Shown piece after piece: positions 25,894 to 34,676 of a stretch of DNA of 64,000 nt. The stretch is from CAITWF01 sp038231575 (GTDB taxonomy: Bacteria; Verrucomicrobiota; Verrucomicrobiia; Opitutales; Opitutaceae), in the NCBI GenBank assembly GCA_038231575.1, contig JBBRLB010000006.1, forward strand, positions 1-64,000. The letters are read 5' to 3'. Both the position numbers and the translations under genes were made by a program. Position 1 is the stretch's first letter; the number at the start of each line of letters is the position of its first letter. The notes beneath the pieces were generated by a model that was not told the origin of the DNA, ran no database searches, and was given only the letters and a program-made list of their open reading frames with translations.

Positions 25894-26298
25894 TCAGCGC
25901 TTCGAGAACTGGAAGCGCTTGCGGGCGCCGGGCTGGCCGGCCTTCTTGCGCTCTTTCTCGCGCGGGTCGCGCTTGATGTGACCGGCTTTCTTGAGCGGCG
26001 AACGCAGCTCGGCATTCATCTTCTGCAGCGCGCGGGCGATGCCGTGCGCGACCGCACCGGCCTGGCCAGCGACGCCGCCACCCGCGACATTCGCGGTGAC
26101 GTCGATCTTCTCGCGAAGATCAACGACCAGGAGCGGCGCGTAGGCTTGCTTCGAAAAATTCTCGTGGGAGAAGTAGCTGTCGAAGGTGCGACCGTTGACG
26201 GTCAGCTTGCCGGTGCCTTCGGTGAGACGGATGCGGGCGGTCGAGGTCTTGCGACGGCCGGTGCCGAGGAAAATGTTGGCGGGGGCGGTGGTGCTCAT
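25894..26298 (-). CDS. rpsI: 30S ribosomal protein S9
   Basis: A 134-residue ribosomal protein of the 30S head. It shows FLGTGRRKTSTARIRL at the start, the GGGVAGQAGAVAHGIARAL block and the C-terminal RKRFQFSKR tail that reaches toward the P-site tRNA. The start MSTTAPANIF is preferred; six further in-frame codons upstream would run into rplM. It follows rplM by 14 bp, the common bacterial pairing. Confidence 0.97.
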   Translation of the reverse strand: MSTTAPANIFLGTGRRKTSTARIRLTEGTGKLTVNGRTFDSYFSHENFSKQAYAPLLVVDLREKIDVTANVAGGGVAGQAGAVAHGIARALQKMNAELRSPLKKAGHIKRDPREKERKKAGQPGARKRFQFSKR

Positions 26299-26312
26299 GG
26301 TGCTAGTCAAAA

Positions 26313-26741
26313 TCAAACCGCGATCTTCACCGGGTTGTTGGCCTCGTGCGTGTGCTTCGGACCGGCGAACACCCGGAGCTTGGTCAGCATGTGCGCGGCG
26401 ATCCGGTTCTTCGGCAGCATGCCTTTCACGGCGTGCTCGATGATGAACTCGGGATGGCGCTCGCGCTGCTCACTCATCTTGCGGTAGCTCTCACCGCCGA
26501 CGAAGCCCGAGAAGAACATATACTTGTTCTGGACTTCCTTCTTGCCGGTGAGGGCGACCTTCTCGGCGTTGATCACCACGACGTAGTCGCCAGTGTCAAA
26601 CTGCGGGGTGTAGGACGCCTTGTGGCGGCCGCGGATGAGATTGGCGGCCTTGACGGCGAGACGGCCGAGCACAACCCCTTCGGCATCGATCAAATGCCAC
26701 TTGGGTTGTATGGTCTCCTTACTTGCGAGGAAAGTCTTCAT
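26313..26741 (-). CDS. rplM: 50S ribosomal protein L13
   Basis: A 142-residue early-assembly protein of the 50S subunit. It starts MKTFLASKETIQPKWHLIDA, with VLGRLAVKAANLIRGRHKASYTPQFDTGDYVVVINAEKV spread over the first 65 residues, as in other L13 proteins, and ends in AGPKHTHEANNP. It is the first gene of the rplM-rpsI pair. A TTGACA box lies just upstream. Confidence 0.97.
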   Translation of the reverse strand: MKTFLASKETIQPKWHLIDAEGVVLGRLAVKAANLIRGRHKASYTPQFDTGDYVVVINAEKVALTGKKEVQNKYMFFSGFVGGESYRKMSEQRERHPEFIIEHAVKGMLPKNRIAAHMLTKLRVFAGPKHTHEANNPVKIAV

Positions 26742-26756
26742 GGGAAAAGGGGTCAA

Positions 26757-26784
26757 CAGCTAGGGTTTCGCGGAGGGCTGTCAA
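26757..26784 (-). promoter_or_regulatory. Candidate sigma-70 promoter of rplM-rpsI
   Basis: On the minus strand a perfect TTGACA (26784-26779) is followed after 16 bases by TAGCTG (26762-26757), a weak -10. Transcription would start about 10 bases before the rplM ATG, giving a nearly leaderless message. The region also forms an imperfect inverted repeat, AGGGGTCAACAGC with GCTGTCAACCCCT, that could alternatively be a regulator site. Confidence 0.4.
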
Positions 26785-26905
26785 CCCCTGTTTTCTCCGG
26801 GGCAAAAAGCCCCCGCTGGCGGGCCTTTCGGCGGGCAACGGACCGTTGATTTGCCTTGCCGCGCCGCTTGCCCGCCACCGGCCAGTTGTGCGAAGGTGGA
26901 CGATC

Positions 26906-27304
26906 ATGGCAAATCCTCATCGTTTTCCGCTCCTCGCCGCCGGGGTGTTTGGAACCTTGGGCGTGGCGCTAGGCGCCTTTGGCGCTCACGGGTTGCAGGC
27001 CCTGCTCGCCGAGCACGGCACGGCCCAATCGTGGGAAACCGCCGCGCGCTACCAGCTCCTGCACACGATGGCCTTGCTCGGTGTCGCGGCCTGGCTGCGC
27101 GCCGGGGCCGGCCCGGGAACGGGGCGGATGCTGTGGGCCGCGCGGTGCTGGACCGCCGGCCTCGTGCTCTTTTCCGGGTCGCTCTATGTTTATGCCGTCG
27201 GCGGGCCCCACTTCATGGTTTTTCTCACCCCGATCGGTGGGGTAATGCTGATCGCCGGCTGGCTGATGGTCATCGCCGCCGCGCTGGTCGTGCAGGACGA
27301 ATAA
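26906..27304 (+). CDS. DUF423 family membrane protein
   Basis: A 132-residue inner membrane protein with four hydrophobic helices. It matches the DUF423 pattern: an initial FGTLGVALGAFGAHGL, then WETAARYQLLHTMALL, LVLFSGSLYVYAV and LTPIGGVMLIAGWLMV. Function of the family (YgdD-like) is unknown. The ATG start directly precedes the first helix. It ends 2 bp before the nucleotidyltransferase gene, so the two are probably co-transcribed. Confidence 0.9.
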   Translation: MANPHRFPLLAAGVFGTLGVALGAFGAHGLQALLAEHGTAQSWETAARYQLLHTMALLGVAAWLRAGAGPGTGRMLWAARCWTAGLVLFSGSLYVYAVGGPHFMVFLTPIGGVMLIAGWLMVIAAALVVQDE

Positions 27305-27306
27305 AC

Positions 27307-28713
27307 GTGAACGGCGAACTTCGACTCCCCCGCGATCTCCGCGCGATGCTTGACGCGGTGCGGCGTGTCGGCCGGCCGCGTCTGGTCGGCGGCGGCGTGC
27401 GCGACTGGCTGCTCGGGCTTGAACCCAAGGATTTCGATCTTGAGGTGGCAGGGGTGGATTTCGAGACGCTCCATCGCGCGCTCGCGCCGTTTGGCGCGAC
27501 CGATGTGGTCGGACGCAGCTTTGGCGTGATCAAAGTTCGCAGCGCCGCGACGGGCGCCGAATACGATTTTTCGCTGCCGCGCCGCGAATCGAAAACCGGC
27601 GCCGGCCATCGCGGATTCGCCGTCGCGCCCGATCCGGCACTGAGCGACGCCGATGCGGCCGCGCGGCGCGACTTCACCGTCAACGCCATCGCCTGCGATC
27701 CGTTCACCGGCGAGCTCATTGATCCGCACGGCGGGCAGCGGGACTTGGCGGCCCGCGTGCTGCGCCATACGAGTGCGGCCTTCGTCGAAGATCCGTTGCG
27801 CGTGCTGCGCGCGATGCAGCTCGCGGCGCGGTTCGATTTTTCACTCGCGCCGGAAACCGCCGCGCTGTGCCGCCGCATCGCGGACACGTTTGCCGAACTG
27901 CCCGTCGAACGCGTCTGGCATGAGTGGGAAAAGTGGGCGACCAAGTCGCTCAAGCCGTCGCGCGGGCTCGCTGTGCTCGAGGAGACGGGCTGGCTGAAAC
28001 ATTTCCCCGAAGTCGCCGTGCTGCGCGGCACGCCACAGGAACCCGAGTGGCATCCCGAAGGCGATGTCTTCACCCACACGCAGCTTTGCCTCGACGCGCT
28101 CGTCGCACTCGTCGACTGGAAGGATTCCGCCGCGCCCCGCCGCCACGTGCTGATGTTCGCCGTGCTCGCACACGACTTCGGCAAACCCGCCACGACGCAG
28201 CGCGCCGAACGCCGCGGCGCGCTCCGCTGGATCAGTCCGGGCCACGAGCCGGCGGGCGGGCCACTCGCGGACCGTTTCCTCCGACGGATCGGTGCACCGC
28301 TCGACGTCGATCCCCCGGTGCACGCCCTCGTCGTCCACCATCTGGCGCATCATCACGGCCAGACGCAGTTCACCGACACCGCCGTCCGCCGCCTCGCCCG
28401 CAAACTGGCGCCGGCCACGATTGACGATCTCGCGGCGGTCATGCGCGCGGACAGCAACGGCCGGCCTCCCCTCACTTCGCCCGACACGCACGCCCGCATC
28501 AACGAACTCGTCGCGAAGGCGCACGCGCTCGCTCTCTCCGACTCCGCGCCGAAACCGCTGATGTTGGGCCGGCATCTGCTCGCGCTCGGGCTCAAGCCCG
28601 ATCCGAAATTCAAACCGGTGCTGGACGCCGCGTTCGAAGCGCAGCTAGACGGCGCGTTTGCCGATGAAGCCGGCGGCATCGCGTGGCTGCGCGCCTTCCT
28701 GCAGCAGGTTTAA
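27307..28713 (+). CDS. CCA-adding-type tRNA nucleotidyltransferase with HD domain
   Basis: A 468-residue class II nucleotidyltransferase that repairs or adds tRNA 3'-CCA, or acts as poly(A) polymerase. Motifs in order are RLVGGGVRDWLLGLEPKDFDLEV (GG and DxD active site, about residues 23-46), RRDFTVNAIACDPFTGELIDP (about 119-140) and EDPLRVLRAMQLAARF (about 164-180). An HD phosphohydrolase-like domain follows (THTQLCLDAL, MFAVLAHDFGKP). A GTG start is used, immediately after DUF423. The HD domain is also seen in E. coli-type Cca. The exact specificity cannot be read from the sequence. The 3' end overlaps the convergent MOSC gene by 69 bp. Confidence 0.88.
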   Translation: MNGELRLPRDLRAMLDAVRRVGRPRLVGGGVRDWLLGLEPKDFDLEVAGVDFETLHRALAPFGATDVVGRSFGVIKVRSAATGAEYDFSLPRRESKTGAGHRGFAVAPDPALSDADAAARRDFTVNAIACDPFTGELIDPHGGQRDLAARVLRHTSAAFVEDPLRVLRAMQLAARFDFSLAPETAALCRRIADTFAELPVERVWHEWEKWATKSLKPSRGLAVLEETGWLKHFPEVAVLRGTPQEPEWHPEGDVFTHTQLCLDALVALVDWKDSAAPRRHVLMFAVLAHDFGKPATTQRAERRGALRWISPGHEPAGGPLADRFLRRIGAPLDVDPPVHALVVHHLAHHHGQTQFTDTAVRRLARKLAPATIDDLAAVMRADSNGRPPLTSPDTHARINELVAKAHALALSDSAPKPLMLGRHLLALGLKPDPKFKPVLDAAFEAQLDGAFADEAGGIAWLRAFLQQV

Positions 28714-29187
28714 CTCGGCCGGACCGACGCGAAGTTCACCGTCGCTCAACACTTTCGCGCGCAGGCCGCCCTGGCCACGGAGCCAGTCCTCGGCGCCGGG
28801 CGCGACGACCTTATTCATCCAGTGGCACGGCCGTGCTTCCTCGGTGCCCTCGAACTCGACCCCGCCGAGCGAAAATCGCGTCCCGTGAAGGGCGTTGAGA
28901 TCGAGACCTTCGAGGAGCACGTTGCGCCGAAACGCGTCGGGCGACAGCGCCGGCACGCCGAATCTTTCGCGCGCGGCGAGCAAGGTTTCCCACGCGAAAA
29001 ACGTCACCTGCCCCTTGTAGCCCGGCCGGTAGCCGTAAAACCGATCGCCTTCGAGGCCCCAGCCGGCGCGACAGTTCACCGCGGCCACGTCGCGCGTCTC
29101 GCTCGTGCCCGCGGGCAGTTCGTGCCGTCCAAAGAAATTATGGCCGGGCGAGACGAAAATATGGCGGATGATCGCGAGTCGATTCAC
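28645..29187 (-). CDS. MOSC domain protein
   Basis: A 180-residue MOSC (molybdenum cofactor sulfurase C-terminal) domain protein. It shows IRHIFVSPGHNFFGRHE, VNCRAGWGLEGDRFYGY, FRRNVLLEGLDLNAL and GTEEARPCHWMN, the last with the conserved Cys thought to carry persulfide to Mo enzymes. A GTG start is chosen because it sits directly before the first conserved strand; the frame is open further upstream, through the terminator region. Its last 23 codons overlap the end of the nucleotidyltransferase gene on the other strand. Sulfur transfer is inferred from the family only. Confidence 0.82.
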   Translation of the reverse strand: MNRLAIIRHIFVSPGHNFFGRHELPAGTSETRDVAAVNCRAGWGLEGDRFYGYRPGYKGQVTFFAWETLLAARERFGVPALSPDAFRRNVLLEGLDLNALHGTRFSLGGVEFEGTEEARPCHWMNKVVAPGAEDWLRGQGGLRAKVLSDGELRVGPAELNLLQEGAQPRDAAGFIGKRAV

Positions 29188-29241
29188 ACAGGCCTCAAGA
29201 AGATCGATCCGCGAGCGCAGCGCAACCCGGCAGCGGTAAAC

Positions 29242-29270
29242 AAAAAAGGGCGGCCCTTCCGGGCCGCCCT
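29242..29270 (-). terminator. Rho-independent terminator after TonB receptor 1
   Basis: Arms AGGGCGGCCC (29247-29256) and GGGCCGCCCT (29261-29270) with a TTCC loop form a perfect 10-bp stem. On the minus strand it is followed by six T residues. It lies 25 bp after the receptor stop codon. Confidence 0.9.
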
Positions 29271-29294
29271 TGCAAAGTCCAAAACGAGCCGAGC

Positions 29295-32267
29295 TCAGTA
29301 GGTCTTGCGCAGGCCGATGCTGAAGAAGCGGCCGGAGGGACGTGAGATCAAGCTCTGGTCGTATCCGACCGCGTTGTTGTAAAGCGGTGGGCTCTTGTCG
29401 AGCAGGTTGTCCACGCCAACCGTTACGCGAGTGTTGCTCAACCACTCGAACGCCGAGGCTGGGATGTCGTAGCTGGCGACGAGACCGAAGGTATAATAAC
29501 GCGCGACTTCGAAGCCACCGGTCGGGAAATTGCCATAGTGGTTGATAAAGTTGTGCGTGATGCCGGCCGTCCACTCCTTGCGCGCCCAGAGCATGCTACT
29601 CTGGAGACGGTAGCGCGGATAACCATCGCGGCCGACGACGTTGGCCGTCGGCAGCAGGAGGTTGCGGGTCGAGCCGTAGAACTTCAGATAGGTCGCGTTG
29701 CTGCGGAAGCTGAACTGGCCGTATTCCGCGGTGCGCTTGCGGTAGTTGACCTCGAAGTCGAGGGCCTCGACGCGCTGGTAGGCGAGGTTCTGAACCCGAT
29801 CGAGGAGGAACTGGATGCGACCGGGAACCGTGACGGTCTGACCGGGAGCGACCGGAGTCGTCACACCGTTCGCGCCGCTAAGGACGTTGATGTTCGTCGT
29901 GCCGTTGTTGCGATAGGTCTCAGTGCCAGGATCGCGGACGATGAGGTCGGCGGTGCCGCCGCCCACTTCATTCTGACGAATGTAAGTGGAGCCGGTGGTC
30001 GTGATGATGTTCGTCTGCTCGATGCGGATATAGGAGGCTCCAAGTGAGAGGCCCTTCACGTATTTCCACGGCAGGTCGTAAACGAAACCGTATTGGTAGC
30101 TCCGGGCGGTTTCCGGCGTCAGGCCGGGATTACCGCCGGCCTTGACGAGACGCTGGGTGGCGGAACCGTCGAACGGATCGCCCGTGAGCGCCTGCGGACG
30201 GCGGAGATCGGCGAGGCCGCTCGGGAGCGACTGCGTCTCACCACCGTAGAGCTGCACGAGCGTGGGCGCACGGAACGTGCGCTGGACGGTGGCACGGAGC
30301 AGGAGATCCTTGATCGGCTGGTAGCGCAGGCCGAAGTAAGGTTTGATGCCGCTGTTGTAACCATCGCTAAAGCTCTCGAAACGCGCCGCGGTGCTGAGAT
30401 CGAGGCGGTAGAGGCCTTTGAACAAGTCGGGCTTGATGAGCGGCACGCGCAACTCGGCCGCGACCGACTTGACGGTGCGGTGCGACTGCGTCGCGTCGGC
30501 GAGACGCACTTGACCGATGATGTCGTCAAGCACCGTGGAAAGCGCGTCATTGGCGATGTTGAACTTTTCTTTGCGGACCTCGGTGTAAACCGCGCCGCCA
30601 ATGGTGCCGGTGGGGATGGTGACAATGTCGCCGGAGATCTTGCCGTCCCACAGATCGAGCGCGGCGTTGCCGGCCTTCTGCGACTGGACGCGGATGCTGT
30701 TGAGCACTGCGGGGGCGTTTTTGAATGAAGCGCCGCCGAAGACATTCAACGCATCGGGCGTGCTTTTCGCGAGCGACGCCCGCAGGCGGCTCTCGGAGAT
30801 CGCGTTCGTCGTCTGATCGACGACGTCATCGTAGCCGTAGGTGTAGCCGACTTCCCAATCCCACTTGTCGAGGATGGTGCCACGGGCGCCGAAGAGGAGC
30901 GAGTAGCTGTTGTTGGTGATGTCAGCCTGGCGGGCACCGATGTCGATCGGGCGAAACGCGAAGCCGACGTCGACGCCGAACGGATTCCAATAATTGGTCT
31001 TCGGCACCACGATGTTATTGTCACCGGCGGTCGAAATCGGCGACGGCGCGAGCTCGATGTGCGACTTATTCTGCTGGTAGGACACCTCGGAGAAGATGCT
31101 GATATTCTTCGCGACATCGTAGCGGTAGTTGAAGTTGACGCCCGTGCGATGCGTCTCCGGCGTTTCCCAGACGAAGTCCTGGAAGTTGTAGAGATTCGAA
31201 GGATTGCCCTGCGGCGTAAGGCGCTGCGCCTCGTAAGTGCCCGCGACGGCGGCATTGTATTGACCGCCGGTGCTGGTGCGCGACGGGTTGGCGAAAGACG
31301 GAGTCGCCGTAGCCAGCGTGCCCGCGGCCGTGCCGCCGGTGCCCGGCAGGCGGGTGATGACGGCGCCGGCAGCGAGGCCGGGGATGTTGACGCCATTCTG
31401 GCCGTTGATCTGGCCAGCCGCGGCGCCGGTCAAATTGACGCGCGCCTGCGGACCGGTGCCAGAGCGGAGATCGAAAAAGCCGGACGCAACTTCATCGGCA
31501 TAGATGGGGCTCTTGGCCGCGTAACGCGCCGAAAGATCGGCGTTCCTGCCGAACGGCAGGTCGATCGCCTTGAGGGCGCCACGATCAAAATAAGTCACCC
31601 CCACGGTCGCGCTGGCCTTGCCGCCAGCGGCACCAGCGAACAGTGAGTAGGATTTTTCCGCCACGTCGGTGTGCACCGAGTTGCCGTAGCTGGCGTTGAT
31701 TTCGACGCCGTTAAAATCCTTGCGCAGGATGATATTCACGACCCCAGCGGTGGCGTCGGCGCCGTAGATGGCGGAGGCGCCGTCCTTGAGCACCTCGACG
31801 CGCTCAACCATGGCAATCGGGAAGCGGTTGAGATCGACGAACACCGTGCCACCTGAAGCGTTGGCGGTCGCGACCGTGCGGCGGCCATTAACGATCACGA
31901 GGGTGTTGTTCGCACCGAGATCACGAAGGTTGAGCGCGGTGGAACCGCGGACAGCGGCCGTGGTGCCACCTTCGTTGATGCCGGTGAAGCCGGCTTCCGG
32001 CATATCACGCAGCAGATCGGTCAGGTTGGTGCGACCCGAGGCCTCGATGTCCGCGCGGTTGATCACCTTGATGGGGGACGGGCCTTCCATGTCGACTTGC
32101 TTGATGCGGGAACCAGTGACTTCGAATTTCTCGAGCGTTTGGGCTTCTTCCTTCTTCTTTTCCTCGGTCTTCTTCGCTTCCTGCGCGGCCAAGAGGCCCG
32201 CGCCGAAAACAGCGATGAGACCGAAACGTGCAGCCGCAGAGACGGCCGCAAATAGCGGTTTGTTCAT
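29295..32267 (-). CDS. TonB-dependent outer membrane receptor (1)
   Basis: A 990-residue receptor. Signal peptide (about residues 1-27, FGAGLLAAQ) is followed by a Lys/Glu-rich linker and a TonB box-like LEKFEVTGSRI. The plug occupies about residues 60-175 (LTDLLRDMPEAGF, NTLVIVNGRRTV, VERVEVLKDGASAIYGADATAGVVNII). A large 22-strand barrel runs to the terminal IGLRKTY. Such receptors use TonB energy to import siderophores, vitamins, saccharides or peptides. No SusD-like partner is present. It is divergent from the S9 peptidase at 32435. The leader is CA-rich with no Shine-Dalgarno. The ATG is set at the signal peptide. Confidence 0.93.
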   Translation of the reverse strand: MNKPLFAAVSAAARFGLIAVFGAGLLAAQEAKKTEEKKKEEAQTLEKFEVTGSRIKQVDMEGPSPIKVINRADIEASGRTNLTDLLRDMPEAGFTGINEGGTTAAVRGSTALNLRDLGANNTLVIVNGRRTVATANASGGTVFVDLNRFPIAMVERVEVLKDGASAIYGADATAGVVNIILRKDFNGVEINASYGNSVHTDVAEKSYSLFAGAAGGKASATVGVTYFDRGALKAIDLPFGRNADLSARYAAKSPIYADEVASGFFDLRSGTGPQARVNLTGAAAGQINGQNGVNIPGLAAGAVITRLPGTGGTAAGTLATATPSFANPSRTSTGGQYNAAVAGTYEAQRLTPQGNPSNLYNFQDFVWETPETHRTGVNFNYRYDVAKNISIFSEVSYQQNKSHIELAPSPISTAGDNNIVVPKTNYWNPFGVDVGFAFRPIDIGARQADITNNSYSLLFGARGTILDKWDWEVGYTYGYDDVVDQTTNAISESRLRASLAKSTPDALNVFGGASFKNAPAVLNSIRVQSQKAGNAALDLWDGKISGDIVTIPTGTIGGAVYTEVRKEKFNIANDALSTVLDDIIGQVRLADATQSHRTVKSVAAELRVPLIKPDLFKGLYRLDLSTAARFESFSDGYNSGIKPYFGLRYQPIKDLLLRATVQRTFRAPTLVQLYGGETQSLPSGLADLRRPQALTGDPFDGSATQRLVKAGGNPGLTPETARSYQYGFVYDLPWKYVKGLSLGASYIRIEQTNIITTTGSTYIRQNEVGGGTADLIVRDPGTETYRNNGTTNINVLSGANGVTTPVAPGQTVTVPGRIQFLLDRVQNLAYQRVEALDFEVNYRKRTAEYGQFSFRSNATYLKFYGSTRNLLLPTANVVGRDGYPRYRLQSSMLWARKEWTAGITHNFINHYGNFPTGGFEVARYYTFGLVASYDIPASAFEWLSNTRVTVGVDNLLDKSPPLYNNAVGYDQSLISRPSGRFFSIGLRKTY

Positions 32268-32434
32268 AGTTGGTAGGTTGTGTTGGAGTGTCACCAACCG
32301 GCATTGCGGCCGGGTTGGGTTGTGCTGACCCCTTATGACAACGGGGGCGCACCACCCATTGCAAGGGCGATTTCCCCCTCAGACACGCGCAATTGACTCT
32401 CACGTCGGATCGCACTGATTCGGAACCACACAAC

Positions 32435-34534
32435 ATGAAAACTACGCTGCCCCGCGTGTGGACGCTTGGCGTCACCTTTTTGGTGACTGTGCTCGCCCAT
32501 GCCGAAGTCCCCAAGGTGATTCCGCTCGAGGTGCTTTACGCCGACGCCGACATGGCGTCCGTCGCGATCTCCCCGACCGGCCGTTACGTCACCTGGCTCG
32601 CGCCGAAAAACCAGCGCATCAACCTCGCGATCCTCGATCGCGAGACGAAGCAAGTCCGTTGGCTCACGAACATGAAGGAAGAGAGCGTCGTCTCCTTCAC
32701 GTGGGCGAAAAAGGATCGGCTGCTCTTCGCGCAGCAATTCGGCGGCCGCGAGCAATACGGCATGTTCGCCTGCGATCCCGACGGCGGAAATCTCGTCGTC
32801 ATCAACAAACTCGAGCGCGTCGAGTCCACCGCGGACGGCGCCGGCCAGGGTGACGCGGCCGCGAGCGAGCGTGATCTCGCCAAGTCGCTCGTCAGCCTGC
32901 TGCCGAAGGATCCCGATCACATCCTGATGAACCGGATCCGCGGCAACTCGTTCCTCGGCGATCTCATCAAGGTCAACATCCGCACCGGCAAGGAAACAGT
33001 CGAGGAGCGCAACTACATTAACGCCCGGGTCTGGATCGCCGACGCCGATGGCGCGGTGCGCGCCGCGATCTGCACCGACTTCGAGCAGCCGATCGAAATC
33101 AAATACCGCCATGATGTGAAGAGCGAGTGGCGCACGGTCGGCGAGTTCAGCAAGGACCTCTCGATGTTCCTCGAGGAAGCGGCGCCGGTCGAGCCGCACT
33201 GGAGGCCCAGCGTGTTCGCGAAGGATGGCCACACGCTCTACGTGAAAAGTTTTCTCGAAAGCGACAAGTCCGCCATCCGCACATTCGATCCGGAGAACGG
33301 CGCATGGGGTCCCGTGCTCTTCACGCACGAACGCGTCGAAGCGGGCGACCGGCTCGCCAACTATCGCCGGGGCGGGCTCAGCTCGCGCGCGGCTGTCGAC
33401 GGTTTGATTTTCAACGCCGAGGGCGAACTCGCGGGCATCGGCTACGACCATGAGCTGCCTGAAGTGAAGTGGTTCGATCCGAAAGCCGCGAAACTGGCGC
33501 GCGACATCGATGCCGCGCTGGCCGGCACGCACAACACGATCGTCAGCGCCAGCAGCGATCAGACCAAGATGGTCATTCGCGCGTGGAGCGATCGCGATCC
33601 GGGCACGTTTTATCTCTACGACTCCACCAAGCAGGAGATGAGCTCGCTCGGTCGCGCGCGCAACGGGATCGATCCAAAGCAAATGGCGGCGATGCGCCCG
33701 ATCCAGTTCAAGGCGCGCGACGGCCTGGAGATTCCCGGCTACCTCACCTTCCCGGTCGGCCGCGAACCCAAGAACTTGCCGCTGATCGTGCATCCGCACG
33801 GCGGCCCGTTCGGCCCGCGTGATGTGTGGAGCTACGATCCGGACGTGCAGTTCCTCGCCAATCGCGGCTACGCAGTGTTGCAGGTGAACTATCGCGGCAG
33901 CGGCGGCTACGGCCTCGAGTTTCAACTCGGCGGCTACAAGCAATTCGGCCGGAAAATGCAGGATGATCTTTCCGACGGCGTGAAGTGGTGCATCGCGCAA
34001 GGCTACGCGGATGCGAATCGCGTCGGCATTTTCGGCGCGAGCTACGGCGGCTACGCGGTCCTCGCGGGCCTCACGCTCACGCCCGAGCTTTACTGCTGTG
34101 GCGTCGACTATGTCGGCGTGGCGGACATCGAGGGGCGCGGCGGACCACGCAGTTTCACCGGTCCGCGCATCTCCCGCGAAAACCGCGCCATCCGCGAACT
34201 CGATCCGGTCAAGGACATCGAAATCATCCGCGCCACGAATCCCGTCGATCACGTGGCGGCGATCCGCGCGCCGCTGTTCGCCGCCTACGGCAAAAACGAT
34301 CCCCGCGTGCGTTTCGATCAATGGCAGCTTCTTGAAGCGCGGCTGAAGCAACACCACAAGCCCTACGAAATCATGATCGAGGAGAACGAGGGCCACGGCT
34401 TCCGGAAAATCGAAAACAAACTCGAGTTCTACCGGCGCGTGGAAAAATTCCTCGCGACCAACATGAACGTGCCGGAGGGTCACGTGAAGGTCGGCACGCC
34501 TGTGCCGGTCGCGGACAAGCCGAAGGCGGAGTGA
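32435..34534 (+). CDS. Secreted S9 family (prolyl oligopeptidase-like) peptidase (1)
   Basis: A 699-residue serine peptidase. Signal peptide MKTTLPRVWTLGVTFLVTVLAHA is followed by a beta-propeller of about 400 residues and an alpha/beta-hydrolase domain. The catalytic Ser is in GASYGGYA (about residue 536), Asp in YGKNDPR (about 622) and His in EGHGFRK (about 654). The oxyanion region HPHGGPFGPRD and NYRGSGGYG are typical of dipeptidyl/acyl-aminoacyl peptidases. It probably acts in the periplasm on short peptides. It is divergent from TonB receptor 1, followed by an S9 paralogue, and its leader (AACCACACAAC) lacks a Shine-Dalgarno. Confidence 0.92.
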   Translation: MKTTLPRVWTLGVTFLVTVLAHAEVPKVIPLEVLYADADMASVAISPTGRYVTWLAPKNQRINLAILDRETKQVRWLTNMKEESVVSFTWAKKDRLLFAQQFGGREQYGMFACDPDGGNLVVINKLERVESTADGAGQGDAAASERDLAKSLVSLLPKDPDHILMNRIRGNSFLGDLIKVNIRTGKETVEERNYINARVWIADADGAVRAAICTDFEQPIEIKYRHDVKSEWRTVGEFSKDLSMFLEEAAPVEPHWRPSVFAKDGHTLYVKSFLESDKSAIRTFDPENGAWGPVLFTHERVEAGDRLANYRRGGLSSRAAVDGLIFNAEGELAGIGYDHELPEVKWFDPKAAKLARDIDAALAGTHNTIVSASSDQTKMVIRAWSDRDPGTFYLYDSTKQEMSSLGRARNGIDPKQMAAMRPIQFKARDGLEIPGYLTFPVGREPKNLPLIVHPHGGPFGPRDVWSYDPDVQFLANRGYAVLQVNYRGSGGYGLEFQLGGYKQFGRKMQDDLSDGVKWCIAQGYADANRVGIFGASYGGYAVLAGLTLTPELYCCGVDYVGVADIEGRGGPRSFTGPRISRENRAIRELDPVKDIEIIRATNPVDHVAAIRAPLFAAYGKNDPRVRFDQWQLLEARLKQHHKPYEIMIEENEGHGFRKIENKLEFYRRVEKFLATNMNVPEGHVKVGTPVPVADKPKAE

Positions 34535-34545
34535 TCGGCAACCAA

Positions 34546-34612
34546 GGTCGGACGGGCCTTCGCCCGCTTTTTTCGCGTCGTTTTCGAGGGCGGACTGAAG
34601 GCCCGCCCGACC
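34546..34612. repeat. Inverted repeat with terminator-like hairpin between the two S9 genes
   Basis: GGTCGGACGGGCCTT (34546-34560) and AAGGCCCGCCCGACC (34598-34612) pair with one mismatch. Inside, CGGGC/GCCCG (34553-34566) makes a short hairpin followed by C and six T residues, so the plus-strand message of the first S9 gene probably ends here. The GTCGGGC element resembles the repeat at 22108-22155. Confidence 0.6.
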
Positions 34613-34676
34613 CCGCCGCGGCGAGCGCCGGCGCTTGCCGCGCGGCGGGTGAGCGTGCAACGTCGGAATCATCACG

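Noticed and set aside
26805..26835. Terminator upstream of rplM
   Set aside because: A hairpin with a T-run exists on the minus strand, but no gene is transcribed into it from that side. It could be an insulator or a repeat remnant.
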